Origin: Nitrososphaerales archaeon TH703 | Lineage (GTDB): Archaea > Thermoproteota > Nitrososphaeria > Nitrososphaerales > Nitrososphaeraceae | Assembly (NCBI GenBank): GCA_014523525.1 | Contig: JAATVL010000237.1 | Coordinates: 1-16,319, forward strand | Direction of reading: 5' to 3' | DNA length: 16,319 bases | Shown here: in pieces, positions 1-6,102 of the stretch | How positions within the stretch are numbered: the stretch's first letter is position 1 | Layout: each line of letters begins with the position of its first letter | Position numbers and translations under genes: made by a program | The notes under the pieces: generated by a model | Told to the model about the DNA's origin: nothing | Seen by the model: only the letters and a program-made list of their open reading frames with translations | Database searches by the model: none

Positions 1-66
1 ATTTCTACATTATGTTTGATTTGATTAGAAGCCATTTCTACATTATGTTTGATTTGATTAGAAGCC
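1..66. repeat. Perfect 33-bp tandem repeat, two copies
   Basis: Positions 1-33 and 34-66 are identical. The following bases from 67 begin with the same five bases and then diverge. The unit length is a multiple of three and lies inside the partial minus-strand gene, giving an 11-residue protein repeat. More copies may lie left of the window. Identity at every base points to a recent duplication. Confidence 0.95.
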
Positions 67-119
67 ATTTCAATATTTTCTCTAATAAGTCTACTTAAGG
101 GATCACTATCTTTACTCAT
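1..119 (-). CDS. 5' end of an unknown gene with 11-residue tandem repeats (partial)
   Basis: An ATG at 117-119 on the minus strand opens a frame that stays open to the window edge (39 complete codons). The product begins MSKDSDPLSRLIRENIE and then has two identical copies of the 11-residue unit MASNQIKHNVE. The residues before the first copy (ending NIE) resemble the end of a degenerate earlier unit. The repeat comes from a perfect 33-bp tandem duplication, so the reading frame is kept. An 11-residue period with regular I/V spacing and many N, K, E and H residues fits a helical or hendecad coiled-coil segment; that is inference. An A/T-rich stretch lies upstream (about 140-155) but no clear TATA box. 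The family is not recognised, and how far the repeats continue is unknown. Confidence 0.6.
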   Translation of the reverse strand, partial: MSKDSDPLSRLIRENIEMASNQIKHNVEMASNQIKHNVE

Positions 120-443
120 AGGATATTATATTGATGATTATTAATTAACTTATCATAATACGATCCTAACCGCAGGTGGAACCATAGTTGGATCCAATCG
201 AAAATGAAGACCAAGAGCGGTTTAGAATTCGGATATGCAAGGGAGCAAGACAACCTGTAGAATTGAGTGTAGATAAACACGGACGTGTTACCTGGTGATT
301 CCGCATTATGCTTAATTATCGTATCATATGAAAATATTATCGATTCAAGTAGGATGTATAATATACGATTATTGTGCACCGTAAATTCATATGATTTCAG
401 ACAAGTGTAATAAGGTACTTGTTTTTAGTCTATAGGATAAAGT
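120..443. other. Gene-poor stretch, 324 bases
   Basis: This stretch separates the minus-strand repeat gene from the plus-strand small gene at 444. No tRNA or other RNA gene could be folded by eye. Positions about 165-300 are richer in G+C than the flanks and contain one short protein-like frame (188-298, separate entry). The outer parts are A/T-rich and presumably carry the promoters of the two diverging genes. Confidence 0.6.
188..298 (+). pseudogene. Possible gene remnant or micro-ORF, 36 codons
   Basis: A frame opens with TTG at 188, directly after an in-frame TAG, and runs 36 codons to TGA at 296-298. Its charged, soluble-protein-like composition (it contains ERFRIRICKGARQPVELSVD and ends HGRVTW) looks more coding than the surrounding DNA, and the G+C content is locally higher. 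No TATA box at the usual distance or ribosome site was found. It could be the tail of a decayed gene, a very small real protein, or chance. The family is not recognised. Confidence 0.2.
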
Positions 444-638
444 ATGGCATCCTGTTTTAGTGTGAAGGAAAGAGAGTTTATCAGAGACCTCAAAGAGTGG
501 AACATTGAAAAATTGCACAAGAAATATTCTTCAAGTTATAGACGAGTAGTGAAATACAGGCTTTTACAAAAGAGAAGGTTTTTGACAAATGACCTTTTGA
601 TGATAAATTTAGTCCTGGAAAAGTTACGATCCTTGTAG
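444..638 (+). CDS. Small basic protein of unknown function, 64 aa
   Basis: ATG at 444 opens a 64-codon frame ending in TAG. The product is rich in K, R, E and L and looks wholly helical: an acidic/basic N-terminal helix (VKEREFIRDLKEWNIEKL), a KYSSSYRRVVKYRLLQKRR stretch, and a C-terminal hydrophobic helix (LLMINLVLEKLRSL). The pattern suggests a small compact, possibly nucleic-acid-binding protein, but no motif confirms that. I believe similar short proteins occur in soil thaumarchaea, though this is from memory. No membrane segment or signal peptide is present. It stands alone, facing the end of the homoserine dehydrogenase gene. Confidence 0.6.
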   Translation: MASCFSVKEREFIRDLKEWNIEKLHKKYSSSYRRVVKYRLLQKRRFLTNDLLMINLVLEKLRSL

Positions 639-750
639 GCAATTTTTATATCCGGATGTCTCATCATACCACCAGGTGCGGTAATGATACATCAGACTGA
701 AAATCAATAGAAATGAAGGATATTTTTGACATAGTATACTCTCAAGTAAT

Positions 751-788
751 AGGAACAACTGAATTAATTCTACTCATCGATTGTTCCT
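751..788. terminator. Weak inverted repeat between converging genes
   Basis: AGGAACAA at 751-758 pairs perfectly with TTGTTCCT at 781-788 around a 22-base loop. It lies between the plus-strand small gene (ends 638) and the end of the minus-strand hom gene (845). It could act as a bidirectional transcript end, but the loop is long and there is no strong T-run. The 206-base gap (639-844) otherwise shows only the hairpin next to hom. Confidence 0.2.
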
Positions 789-824
789 GGATTAAGTTTT
801 CTCTTGATTCAATATCTATGAAGT

Positions 825-843
825 TTTGAAAAAGCGTTTCAAA
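825..843 (-). terminator. Hairpin directly after hom
   Basis: TTTGAAA (825-831) and TTTCAAA (837-843) form a perfect 7-bp stem around a 5-base loop, one base past the hom stop codon. In the hom direction the hairpin is A/T-rich but not followed by a long T-run, so it may serve transcript ending or 3' stability. Function is inferred from position only. Confidence 0.3.
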
Positions 844-844
844 T

Positions 845-1855
845 TTACGATCTAATAATGTTTCTAATATCTATTAAATCCCGCAAGATTGAACTGGCAG
901 TTTCCATTCCACCTGCTCCTTTGCCAATAATTGTTTGTTGGCCTGAATGTTGACATGTAAACGTAACCGCATTGAGAGTACCATCAACACAAATTGGATC
1001 CTTTTTAGAGACTGGCTTTGGTGCAACAACTAGTTTTTTTCCATCACAACTTGCAATTAACTTTATGGCATTTCCCTTTTTTCGTTCATTGACAACCTGG
1101 GTGGCTTGTACATCTCTAATTCCCGTTCTCTGAACATCACTCATTGTTGATTTCATGTTCATTACCAAGTTGGATGCAATTACTAATTTTGCGACTGCAT
1201 CATAACCATCAATATCTAGTGTTGGATCTTTTTCTGCATACCCTTTTTCCGAGGCGTCTTTGAGGGCTTGGGAAAAACTCAACCCCTCATACATTTTGCT
1301 CAGGATATAATTTGTTGTTCCATTAAGGATGCCTTCTAAATTTAGGATTCTGTCTCCTTTCAAACATCTCTTGGCAAATTCTAGTATTGGCGTCCCCCCT
1401 CCAACAGTCCCACTAAATTTAAATTCAATTCTATTGTATTCTGCCAATTCCATCAACGAAGGAAATTCCAATGCAAGAGGTCCCTTATTTACTGTTATTA
1501 CGTTTTTACCTGACTTCATGGCTGTGATGATGTGGGATTTTCCTGGCTCACCATCTGTGATGTTGGTTGGAGTCAGTTCAATAACTACTTCTGCATCCAT
1601 ATTTTCTATAACATCTAATATTCCAGATGTACCTGTATTGGATCCATACTGCACAACCGATTTCTTTTTCTTTTTGACACTTAGCAATCTGTCGAGATCC
1701 AAACCTTGATTGCAAGTTATTATTCCTCCATTATCAGCGCATGCAACTACTTTGGGCTTTATACCATACTCATTATATAGGTCGGTCGAGTGCGATAATA
1801 ACAATTTAACAAAGCTCTGGCCAACCACCCCAAATCCTAACAATATTAGTCTCAA
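845..1855 (-). CDS. hom: Homoserine dehydrogenase
   Basis: The enzyme reduces aspartate semialdehyde to homoserine with NAD(P)H, feeding threonine and methionine synthesis in the cytoplasm. The 336-residue product has the N-terminal Rossmann motif GFGVVGQ (7-13), the nucleotide/substrate segment VNKGPLA (122-128, Lys124), LNGTTNYI (177-184), and the family signature at 207-223 with Glu208, Asp214, Asp219 and Lys223. Asp219 and Lys223 match the catalytic pair known from the yeast enzyme. There is no C-terminal ACT domain, so threonine feedback through such a domain is not expected. This is the short form common in archaea. The start is TTG, because an in-frame TAA sits directly before it. A lysine run (61-65) follows the first fold segment. 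No amino-acid neighbour genes are present. Confidence 0.95.
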   Translation of the reverse strand: MRLILLGFGVVGQSFVKLLLSHSTDLYNEYGIKPKVVACADNGGIITCNQGLDLDRLLSVKKKKKSVVQYGSNTGTSGILDVIENMDAEVVIELTPTNITDGEPGKSHIITAMKSGKNVITVNKGPLALEFPSLMELAEYNRIEFKFSGTVGGGTPILEFAKRCLKGDRILNLEGILNGTTNYILSKMYEGLSFSQALKDASEKGYAEKDPTLDIDGYDAVAKLVIASNLVMNMKSTMSDVQRTGIRDVQATQVVNERKKGNAIKLIASCDGKKLVVAPKPVSKKDPICVDGTLNAVTFTCQHSGQQTIIGKGAGGMETASSILRDLIDIRNIIRS

Positions 1856-1880
1856 TTACTCTAGTATCTAAAATATCCCG

Positions 1881-1890
1881 TTAAATAAGT
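1881..1890 (-). promoter_or_regulatory. TATA-like box of hom
   Basis: On the minus strand the stretch reads ACTTATTTAA, centred about 30 bases before the TTG start of hom. That distance implies a leaderless or nearly leaderless transcript and supports the TTG start. Confidence 0.45.
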
Positions 1891-1983
1891 TTGAATTTCT
1901 CTAAAAACCTATTTTTTGATTTGTCTATTTTCATCATGTTCTCAAGTTTTTAAGATATTCGGACGTATACAGTAAATGAGTGA

Positions 1984-1996
1984 TGCATAAAATGCA
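1984..1996. repeat. Short inverted repeat TGCAT-AAA-ATGCA
   Basis: Perfect 5-bp arms lie around a 3-base spacer in the 242-base gap between the divergent hom and small membrane protein genes. A related arrangement (same arms, 5-base spacer) lies in the promoter at 4185-4199. It may be a regulator site or chance. Confidence 0.25.
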
Positions 1997-2040
1997 CATT
2001 TTTTGACATTCACAATTTAATACATTTTTTGCAAAAATTG

Positions 2041-2077
2041 TCATGAATTTCCGAAGTATCATGATAATAAAAATAAA
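2041..2077 (+). promoter_or_regulatory. Promoter of the small membrane protein gene
   Basis: An A/T-rich TATA-like box at 2065-2077 is centred 27 bases before the TTG start at 2098. Just upstream, two copies of the palindrome TCATGA (2041-2046 and 2059-2064) are spaced 18 bases apart centre to centre, a possible operator. The remaining gap back to 1856 shows nothing else clear. Confidence 0.35.
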
Positions 2078-2097
2078 CTGTTTGGAGATCAAGAGAA

Positions 2098-2310
2098 TTG
2101 TCTAGGGGATTTGCAGTCTTCATATTCTGGCTAATCGGATTTGGAATTGGCTTTGCAGGTTATCTTTTATTACCTGGAATTGCAGAATGGTTTGCCACAT
2201 CAATGCCAAAATTTGTCAATCAGGCAGTAATAGGTGCACTGATAGCAGGGATGATTGGATCAGCAGTAACCACATTCACCGTAGTGATGTGGGCAAATAG
2301 GACAAGTTAA
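2098..2310 (+). CDS. Small two-helix membrane protein, 70 aa
   Basis: The product is almost entirely hydrophobic. A first membrane segment spans about residues 5-26 and contains glycine-packing motifs (GFGIGFAG). An amphipathic linker (EWFATSMPKFVNQ) leads to a second segment at about 42-64 with small residues (GALIAGMIGSAV). The start is TTG at 2098, supported by a GGAG at 2084-2087 and a TATA-like box 27 bases upstream. Glycine-rich paired helices suggest self-association in the membrane, but no family function is recognised. It is probably transcribed alone, since 134 bases with their own promoter signals separate it from the next gene. Confidence 0.7.
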   Translation: MSRGFAVFIFWLIGFGIGFAGYLLLPGIAEWFATSMPKFVNQAVIGALIAGMIGSAVTTFTVVMWANRTS

Positions 2311-2362
2311 TGTCCTCCTAAAAAATATATTTCTGAGTGTACTAGACCAAGAGCATTTTGTA

Positions 2363-2377
2363 AATGAAATTTTCATT
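2363..2377. repeat. Inverted repeat AATGAAA-T-TTTCATT
   Basis: Perfect 7-bp arms with a one-base centre lie between the membrane protein stop and the DUF47 gene. It could be a transcript-end hairpin for the former or part of the control region of the latter. Only the symmetry is certain. Confidence 0.3.
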
Positions 2378-2411
2378 ATCTCTAATTTTAGCGGAAAAAA
2401 AATTTGAAAAG

Positions 2412-2439
2412 GATTAAAAATGTCTGAACGTTTTTAATC
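2412..2439 (+). promoter_or_regulatory. Perfect 9-bp inverted repeat over the promoter of the DUF47-endA pair
   Basis: GATTAAAAA (2412-2420) and TTTTTAATC (2431-2439) are perfect inverse copies around a 10-base spacer, and G2411-T2440 could add a wobble pair in RNA. Arm centres are 19 bases apart, about two helical turns, as expected for a dimeric regulator. The left arm lies where a TATA box should be (28 bases before the ATG at 2445) and the right arm covers the likely transcript start. A bound protein would therefore block transcription. Operator role is inference. Confidence 0.45.
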
Positions 2440-2444
2440 TGTAT

Positions 2445-3098
2445 ATGTATAACGGAGAATTAGAAGTACAGGCTAAAAGAAAGGCCCTGGCCGTTTTACA
2501 CGATGAAATTACTCATATTCTTAATGCAGCAAGAGATCTATCATCACTTACTGATTCCATAATAAAGGGAACCAGCAAGGAAACTGAATTATCCCTTGTT
2601 AGAATGAAAAATGCTGGTGAAGAAGTAGAGAACCTTAGAAGAAAGATGACTAGAGAAATTTCAGATACTGGAAGCCTCATGGTCTATAGGGAGGATGTTC
2701 TCAGAACTGCCTACATAATTGATGATATAGCTGGATATATCACCGGAATAGCATTTAGACTCGCAAATATTAAAATTACCACCTTAAAAAAAGGCAAATT
2801 TGATGAGGATATCAGTGGACTAATAAATATGGTTGTAGAGGCCATTTTTAAGTTAAATGAAATGGCCAGGGCGCTAAGTATAAGCCCTTCAAGCACTATT
2901 GAACTTGCACAAGAGGTACAAAACATTGAGAGAAAAGTCGACAACTCTTACAGAAAAGTTGTAATTAAAGCTCTGAATGAAATTCCGAATACAAAAGATC
3001 TTCTTCTGGTCAAGGACGCAGTAGAGGGAATAGAGGGTATGGCAGATAAATGTCAGGCTGCGTCAGACTCTCTCACTATACTTGCTCTGAGTATGTAA
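2445..3098 (+). CDS. DUF47/PhoU-like helical protein
   Basis: The 217-residue product looks fully helical and matches the DUF47 (PhoU-like, TIGR00153) pattern. A long N-terminal helix is followed by a segment LRRKMTREISD (about 64-74) and MVYREDVLRTAYIIDDIAGY (about 79-98), the conserved region with acidic residues that binds metal in relatives. The C-terminal helix ending VEGIEGMADKCQAASDSL (about 192-209) is typical of the family. Relatives usually accompany Pit-type phosphate transporters and modulate uptake, but no transporter is nearby. Its stop codon overlaps the ATG of endA (TAATG), so the two are almost certainly co-transcribed and translationally coupled. A perfect inverted repeat covers its promoter. 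Family assignment is good; the partner and ligand are unknown. Confidence 0.75.
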   Translation: MYNGELEVQAKRKALAVLHDEITHILNAARDLSSLTDSIIKGTSKETELSLVRMKNAGEEVENLRRKMTREISDTGSLMVYREDVLRTAYIIDDIAGYITGIAFRLANIKITTLKKGKFDEDISGLINMVVEAIFKLNEMARALSISPSSTIELAQEVQNIERKVDNSYRKVVIKALNEIPNTKDLLLVKDAVEGIEGMADKCQAASDSLTILALSM

Positions 3099-3649
3099 TG
3101 GGTCCTTTTTCTGGTTCGCTCGTAGAGAGCAGAATTATAATATGGGATATTGATGATTCAAGGTCAATTTTTTCTCTTGGTTATTATGGCAAACCTCTTG
3201 GGATCTACAAACCAAAGGGAATCAATTTTGAAACTCCTCTCATTCTCGATTTAATTGAAGGATGCTATTTGGTTGAATCAAAATTACTTACCTTAAGAAA
3301 TGTCAATGGAGAGAGAATAGTTTTAAAGGAGATGAAAGAAATTTGCAGAAAACAATATGTGCATTTTGATATAAAGTATCTTGTATTCAAAAAGTTAAGA
3401 GATGTAGGATATATTGTCTCTCCTGGTATCAAGTTTGGCTGTGATTTTGCTGTATATGAGCAAGGTCCTGGAATTGACCATGCACCATATCTGGTGCAGG
3501 TCGTAGACAATCACCAAGATATCACAGCTACTGGAATAGTTTTGGCTGGAAGATTGGCGACTACTGTTAAGAAGCAATTTATATTAGCAATCACATCTGT
3601 GAAACCTCGGAGAGTTTATTTTCTTAGTTTCGATTGGTGGAGAGCATGA
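3098..3649 (+). CDS. endA: tRNA-splicing endonuclease
   Basis: The enzyme cuts bulge-helix-bulge sites to remove introns from archaeal precursor tRNA. The C-terminal catalytic domain is clear: YLVFKKLRDVGYIVSPGIKFG (about 94-114), then the catalytic triad candidates Tyr120 (DFAVYEQGPG), His128 (IDHAPYLVQV) and Lys158/159 (TTVKKQFILAI). The N-terminal part (1-80) fits the family's small alpha/beta domain. At 183 residues it is the homotetramer-type (alpha4) length. ATG at 3098 was chosen because it overlaps the preceding TAA (TAATG). A frame extending 16 codons further upstream would sit inside the DUF47 gene and lacks family similarity. Pairing with a PhoU-like gene is unexpected. Confidence 0.92.
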   Translation: MGPFSGSLVESRIIIWDIDDSRSIFSLGYYGKPLGIYKPKGINFETPLILDLIEGCYLVESKLLTLRNVNGERIVLKEMKEICRKQYVHFDIKYLVFKKLRDVGYIVSPGIKFGCDFAVYEQGPGIDHAPYLVQVVDNHQDITATGIVLAGRLATTVKKQFILAITSVKPRRVYFLSFDWWRA

Positions 3650-3677
3650 ATGACTTTACCTATCGTATCAAACACTT

Positions 3678-3707
3678 ACTTTTTACTTTTCATATACAAA
3701 AATGAAA
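3678..3707 (+). terminator. T-rich transcript end after endA
   Basis: About 30 bases after the endA stop, runs of T (CTTTTTACTTTT) are followed by a small inverted repeat, TTTCAT and ATGAAA around an 8-base loop. T-rich tracts are the known archaeal termination signal. The 137-base gap up to 3787 shows nothing else. Confidence 0.35.
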
Positions 3708-3786
3708 GATCATTCTTACATGATTTAAGTCGTTAAGCTTATTGTTCTTATAAGTCTGAAAAATCAATTCTAAACAAGAATCCCGA

Positions 3787-4068
3787 TTAGTTTCTTTGAA
3801 TAATTTGGATCATGGTTATTTCTTTGTCTTTTATCTTAATACAGCCACGATTAGTAATAAGCCGAGGATTAGAACCAATATCATTATTATAGTAATCTTC
3901 ACGCTCCAAGTTCAACGATCCTAAGGGGATTGTCTCGACAGTTAACCCACTCTTTTTCATTTGTGACGCAAAAATTTCATTCAGGCTTGAATTCTTGGTA
4001 GTTTCAGATTCATCCTCATCTTCATAGATATTAACAGAATCTACCGCAGTGCTTGCTTCATCATTCAT
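3787..4068 (-). CDS. Small acidic protein of unknown function, 93 aa
   Basis: From ATG at 4068 the product has a strongly acidic, probably disordered N-terminus (NIYEDEDESETT, about 13-24), then a helix-like segment (SLNEIFASQMKKSG) and a mixed C-terminal part ending IKIKDKEITMIQIIQRN that could form two strands. The frame could be extended 15 codons upstream, but that stretch is unlike the rest, and a TATA-like box at 4091-4100 lies 27 bases before 4068, favouring the shorter start. It is divergent from the double-SDR gene. No family is recognised; a regulator role is only a guess from position. Confidence 0.55.
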   Translation of the reverse strand: MNDEASTAVDSVNIYEDEDESETTKNSSLNEIFASQMKKSGLTVETIPLGSLNLEREDYYNNDIGSNPRLITNRGCIKIKDKEITMIQIIQRN

Positions 4069-4090
4069 ACATTTTGTAATTTTGCACTGA

Positions 4091-4100
4091 TAAATAAATT
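4091..4100 (-). promoter_or_regulatory. TATA-like box of the small acidic protein gene
   Basis: The minus strand reads AATTTATTTA, centred 27 bases before the ATG at 4068, which implies a leaderless transcript and decides between the two possible starts. Confidence 0.45.
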
Positions 4101-4172
4101 GTATGAAAATCATTGATTGCTACTGGTTTTCAAAATTTTTCATATTTCAAATCATAATGTGTCGAGGCTCGC

Positions 4173-4199
4173 TATATTTAATAGTGCATTAAATATGCA
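4173..4199 (+). promoter_or_regulatory. TATA box plus palindrome before the double-SDR gene
   Basis: TATATTTA at 4173-4180 is a good archaeal TATA box and would place the transcript start near 4200-4205, giving a leader of about 15-20 bases. A perfect inverted repeat TGCAT-N5-ATGCA (4185-4199) lies exactly between the box and the predicted start, where a bound protein would block polymerase. This is a candidate operator. Confidence 0.45.
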
Positions 4200-4219
4200 A
4201 TCAAGTTATACCAATCAGG

Positions 4220-6010
4220 ATGGACTCACAGTTGGATAAAGATTTTAAATTTGCCAATAAGGTTGTATTAGTCACGGGTAGTGGAACTGGAATAGGCCAA
4301 GCTATTGCAAAGAAATTTGCTGAAAATGGTGCAAGCATTATTTTACTTGGAAGAAGAAAAGAACCATTAGAAGAAACGCAATCTGAATTAGAAAACATAG
4401 TCACCAATGCTGGAAGCCGAGGAAAAATTAGGATATTTCCTGGCGTTGATGTTTCAGATGAAACATCAATAACGAATATGTTTAGTACAATTTCAAAAGA
4501 AATAGGACCTGTGGACATTCTTGTTAATAATGCTGGAGTTTCAGGTCCTGTCAAGCTTTTTACGAACTCTAATTTTCCCGAGTTCAAAGAATGTATAATG
4601 ATTCATTTAACAGGTACATTTTGGACTACCCTCAAATGCATTGAAAATATGGAAAAGGGTTCTAAAGTAATTACTATATCTACTTTTTTCACAGAAGAGA
4701 ACAAGTATGAGCAGCGGCCATATAGATTCAGAACTCCCTACACAAGTGCGCAAGGGGCCAAAAATAGGTTAGCCGAAGCTTTTGCCTGGGAATTAGTGCC
4801 TGATGGAATTCAATCAGTAGCAACTAATCCGGGTCCGGTTCATTCGGATCGAATCTACAAGACTGTATATCCAAAGGCGGCTGCAGAATTTTTACGTATC
4901 GGAGGCTTCCCTGGATTATCATCTATCGAAATAGAAAAAATATTGCAACGGCTTTTGAATGTCTTGGGGGAGGACCAGACTGCTGTGAATAAGGAAATGG
5001 AGTTAGTCATACAAGAAGTGTTTAATAAAAGGATTAAAAATGAAGATGAAAAGCTCAAACTTACGTTAAGACTCAGACAGCTTTTATCAAAAACACAGGA
5101 AATCGCTGAAAAAATACAACTGAATACCAAGAAAATGATAGTTGACAATGAATTTCTTTCTCAGGAAGAAGTAGCAGAAATGGTGCTAAACCTATCATCT
5201 GAAAAGATGAGCAAATTATTAAATGGAAAGATCGTGCCAAACGACAGAGTATTTTATCCCACAAAACCAATAATTGGAACATATATTCACCAAAACCAAA
5301 TTGATATCTCGGATAAAGTAATTGTTTTGATAATAAATTCATCATCGGAAAAAGATCATAAACGTGCGAAACTAATTGCAAATTCCCTTGTAAATAAAAT
5401 AAAACAATTGGTGATCCTAACAAAAGATACCAAAGATTTGGATTACTATAAAGAGTTCCATTCTCATTTTGTAAATTTATCAAGTGAGGATGATGTAAAA
5501 AAAATCTTTAAACTGGTTCGTAATAAATTCTCTGCAATAGATGGAGTAATTCTGCTGACTGGCGAATATGACTACGGGGTAGCATTAAAGTCCCTTGAAA
5601 GAAAGCAATGGGACCAGCTGGTGGAAAATTACTTGTTAGTGCCCGCACTGATAACCAGAGAATCTGTAATTAACATGTCTCCAGAAGGGGCAGTAAGTGA
5701 ACCGTCTCTATTCAAAGGTTCGAAGGGATCAATAACTGTCGTCGGGCCGGACTCTCCCATAGGAGACAAAATAAGCGGAGTTGTTCGTGCAAGATCGGAA
5801 ATATTTCGTGGGGCTCTTAGACCCTTCAATGCAACCGTTAATCAAGAGTTAAGAGACGTTATAAAATCAAATATAAGACAATACCTATTGCTTGCCGGCA
5901 ACATAGAGGGATGTCAACCAGATGATGAAAAAATTACTAAAATGATATTAAGTATTCTCTCACAAATTAGCGGAAACAATCAAAGCATAATTTATGTTGA
6001 TGAATCATGA
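4220..6010 (+). CDS. Tandem short-chain dehydrogenase, malonyl-CoA reductase-like
   Basis: The 596-residue product has an N-terminal SDR domain (about 10-235). It carries the classical TGxxxGIG loop (19-26), R45/R46 after the second strand (suggesting NADPH), NNAG (103-106), Ser154, Tyr174 and the NPGPVHSDRI segment. A helical insert follows (about 235-330), then a second Rossmann-like domain (about 362-596) without a glycine-rich loop, so probably non-catalytic. This order, and segments such as STFF...YEQRPY and PGPVxSDR, resemble the C-terminal half of Chloroflexus malonyl-CoA reductase (recalled by eye). That half reduces malonyl-CoA to malonate semialdehyde. Oddly, the residue four after Tyr174 is Gln178; a Lys stands at +7 (Lys181), the FabI-type Y-x6-K spacing. 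It is probably monocistronic. A role in the 3-hydroxypropionate/4-hydroxybutyrate cycle is a hypothesis; the fold is secure. Confidence 0.8.
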   Translation: MDSQLDKDFKFANKVVLVTGSGTGIGQAIAKKFAENGASIILLGRRKEPLEETQSELENIVTNAGSRGKIRIFPGVDVSDETSITNMFSTISKEIGPVDILVNNAGVSGPVKLFTNSNFPEFKECIMIHLTGTFWTTLKCIENMEKGSKVITISTFFTEENKYEQRPYRFRTPYTSAQGAKNRLAEAFAWELVPDGIQSVATNPGPVHSDRIYKTVYPKAAAEFLRIGGFPGLSSIEIEKILQRLLNVLGEDQTAVNKEMELVIQEVFNKRIKNEDEKLKLTLRLRQLLSKTQEIAEKIQLNTKKMIVDNEFLSQEEVAEMVLNLSSEKMSKLLNGKIVPNDRVFYPTKPIIGTYIHQNQIDISDKVIVLIINSSSEKDHKRAKLIANSLVNKIKQLVILTKDTKDLDYYKEFHSHFVNLSSEDDVKKIFKLVRNKFSAIDGVILLTGEYDYGVALKSLERKQWDQLVENYLLVPALITRESVINMSPEGAVSEPSLFKGSKGSITVVGPDSPIGDKISGVVRARSEIFRGALRPFNATVNQELRDVIKSNIRQYLLLAGNIEGCQPDDEKITKMILSILSQISGNNQSIIYVDES

Positions 6011-6029
6011 TGATAATCGTAACTAAATG

Positions 6030-6060
6030 GGAAATTTGCAGCTATTTATTTTTCCAATTT
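6030..6060 (+). terminator. T-rich end after the double-SDR gene
   Basis: Within 50 bases of the stop, GGAAA (6030-6034) and TTTCC (6050-6054) could pair weakly, and the tract TATTTATTTTT followed by CCAATTTT is T-rich, as in archaeal terminators. Weak support. Confidence 0.25.
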
Positions 6061-6067
6061 TATAAAA
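6058..6067 (+). promoter_or_regulatory. TATA-like box of the PIN-ATPase gene
   Basis: The stretch TTTTATAAAA-like (ending TTT plus TATAAAA) is centred about 40 bases before the ATG at 6103, which would give a leader of roughly 13 bases. Confidence 0.35.
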
Positions 6068-6102
6068 AAACACATTAATCTAAAAGACATACACTATTTT
6101 AG

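Noticed and set aside
1..66. CRISPR array
   Set aside because: The two 33-bp copies abut with no spacer, and they are in frame within a coding sequence.
165..300. tRNA or other structured RNA
   Set aside because: No acceptor stem, T-arm or anticodon arm could be assembled on either strand despite the higher G+C.
116..379. 87-codon minus-strand frame (starting near 379)
   Set aside because: Its product has an odd composition with no domain, it runs into the start of the repeat-bearing gene, and the opposite strand holds a more protein-like short frame.
681..710. C/D box small RNA (ATGATA followed by CTGA)
   Set aside because: The C box deviates from consensus, the two boxes are too close, and there is no terminal stem.
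1329..1709. 126-codon plus-strand frame
   Set aside because: It lies wholly inside hom on the other strand, which has all family motifs.
3050..3097. Longer endA start
   Set aside because: The extra 16 residues lie inside the DUF47 gene and do not fit the family; the TAATG overlap gives a better start at 3098.
4069..4113. Longer start of the small acidic protein
   Set aside because: It would include the TATA-like box at 4091-4100 in the coding region; the ATG at 4068 is at the right distance from that box.
5073..5483. 136-codon minus-strand frame
   Set aside because: It is antisense to the double-SDR gene, without domain or promoter.
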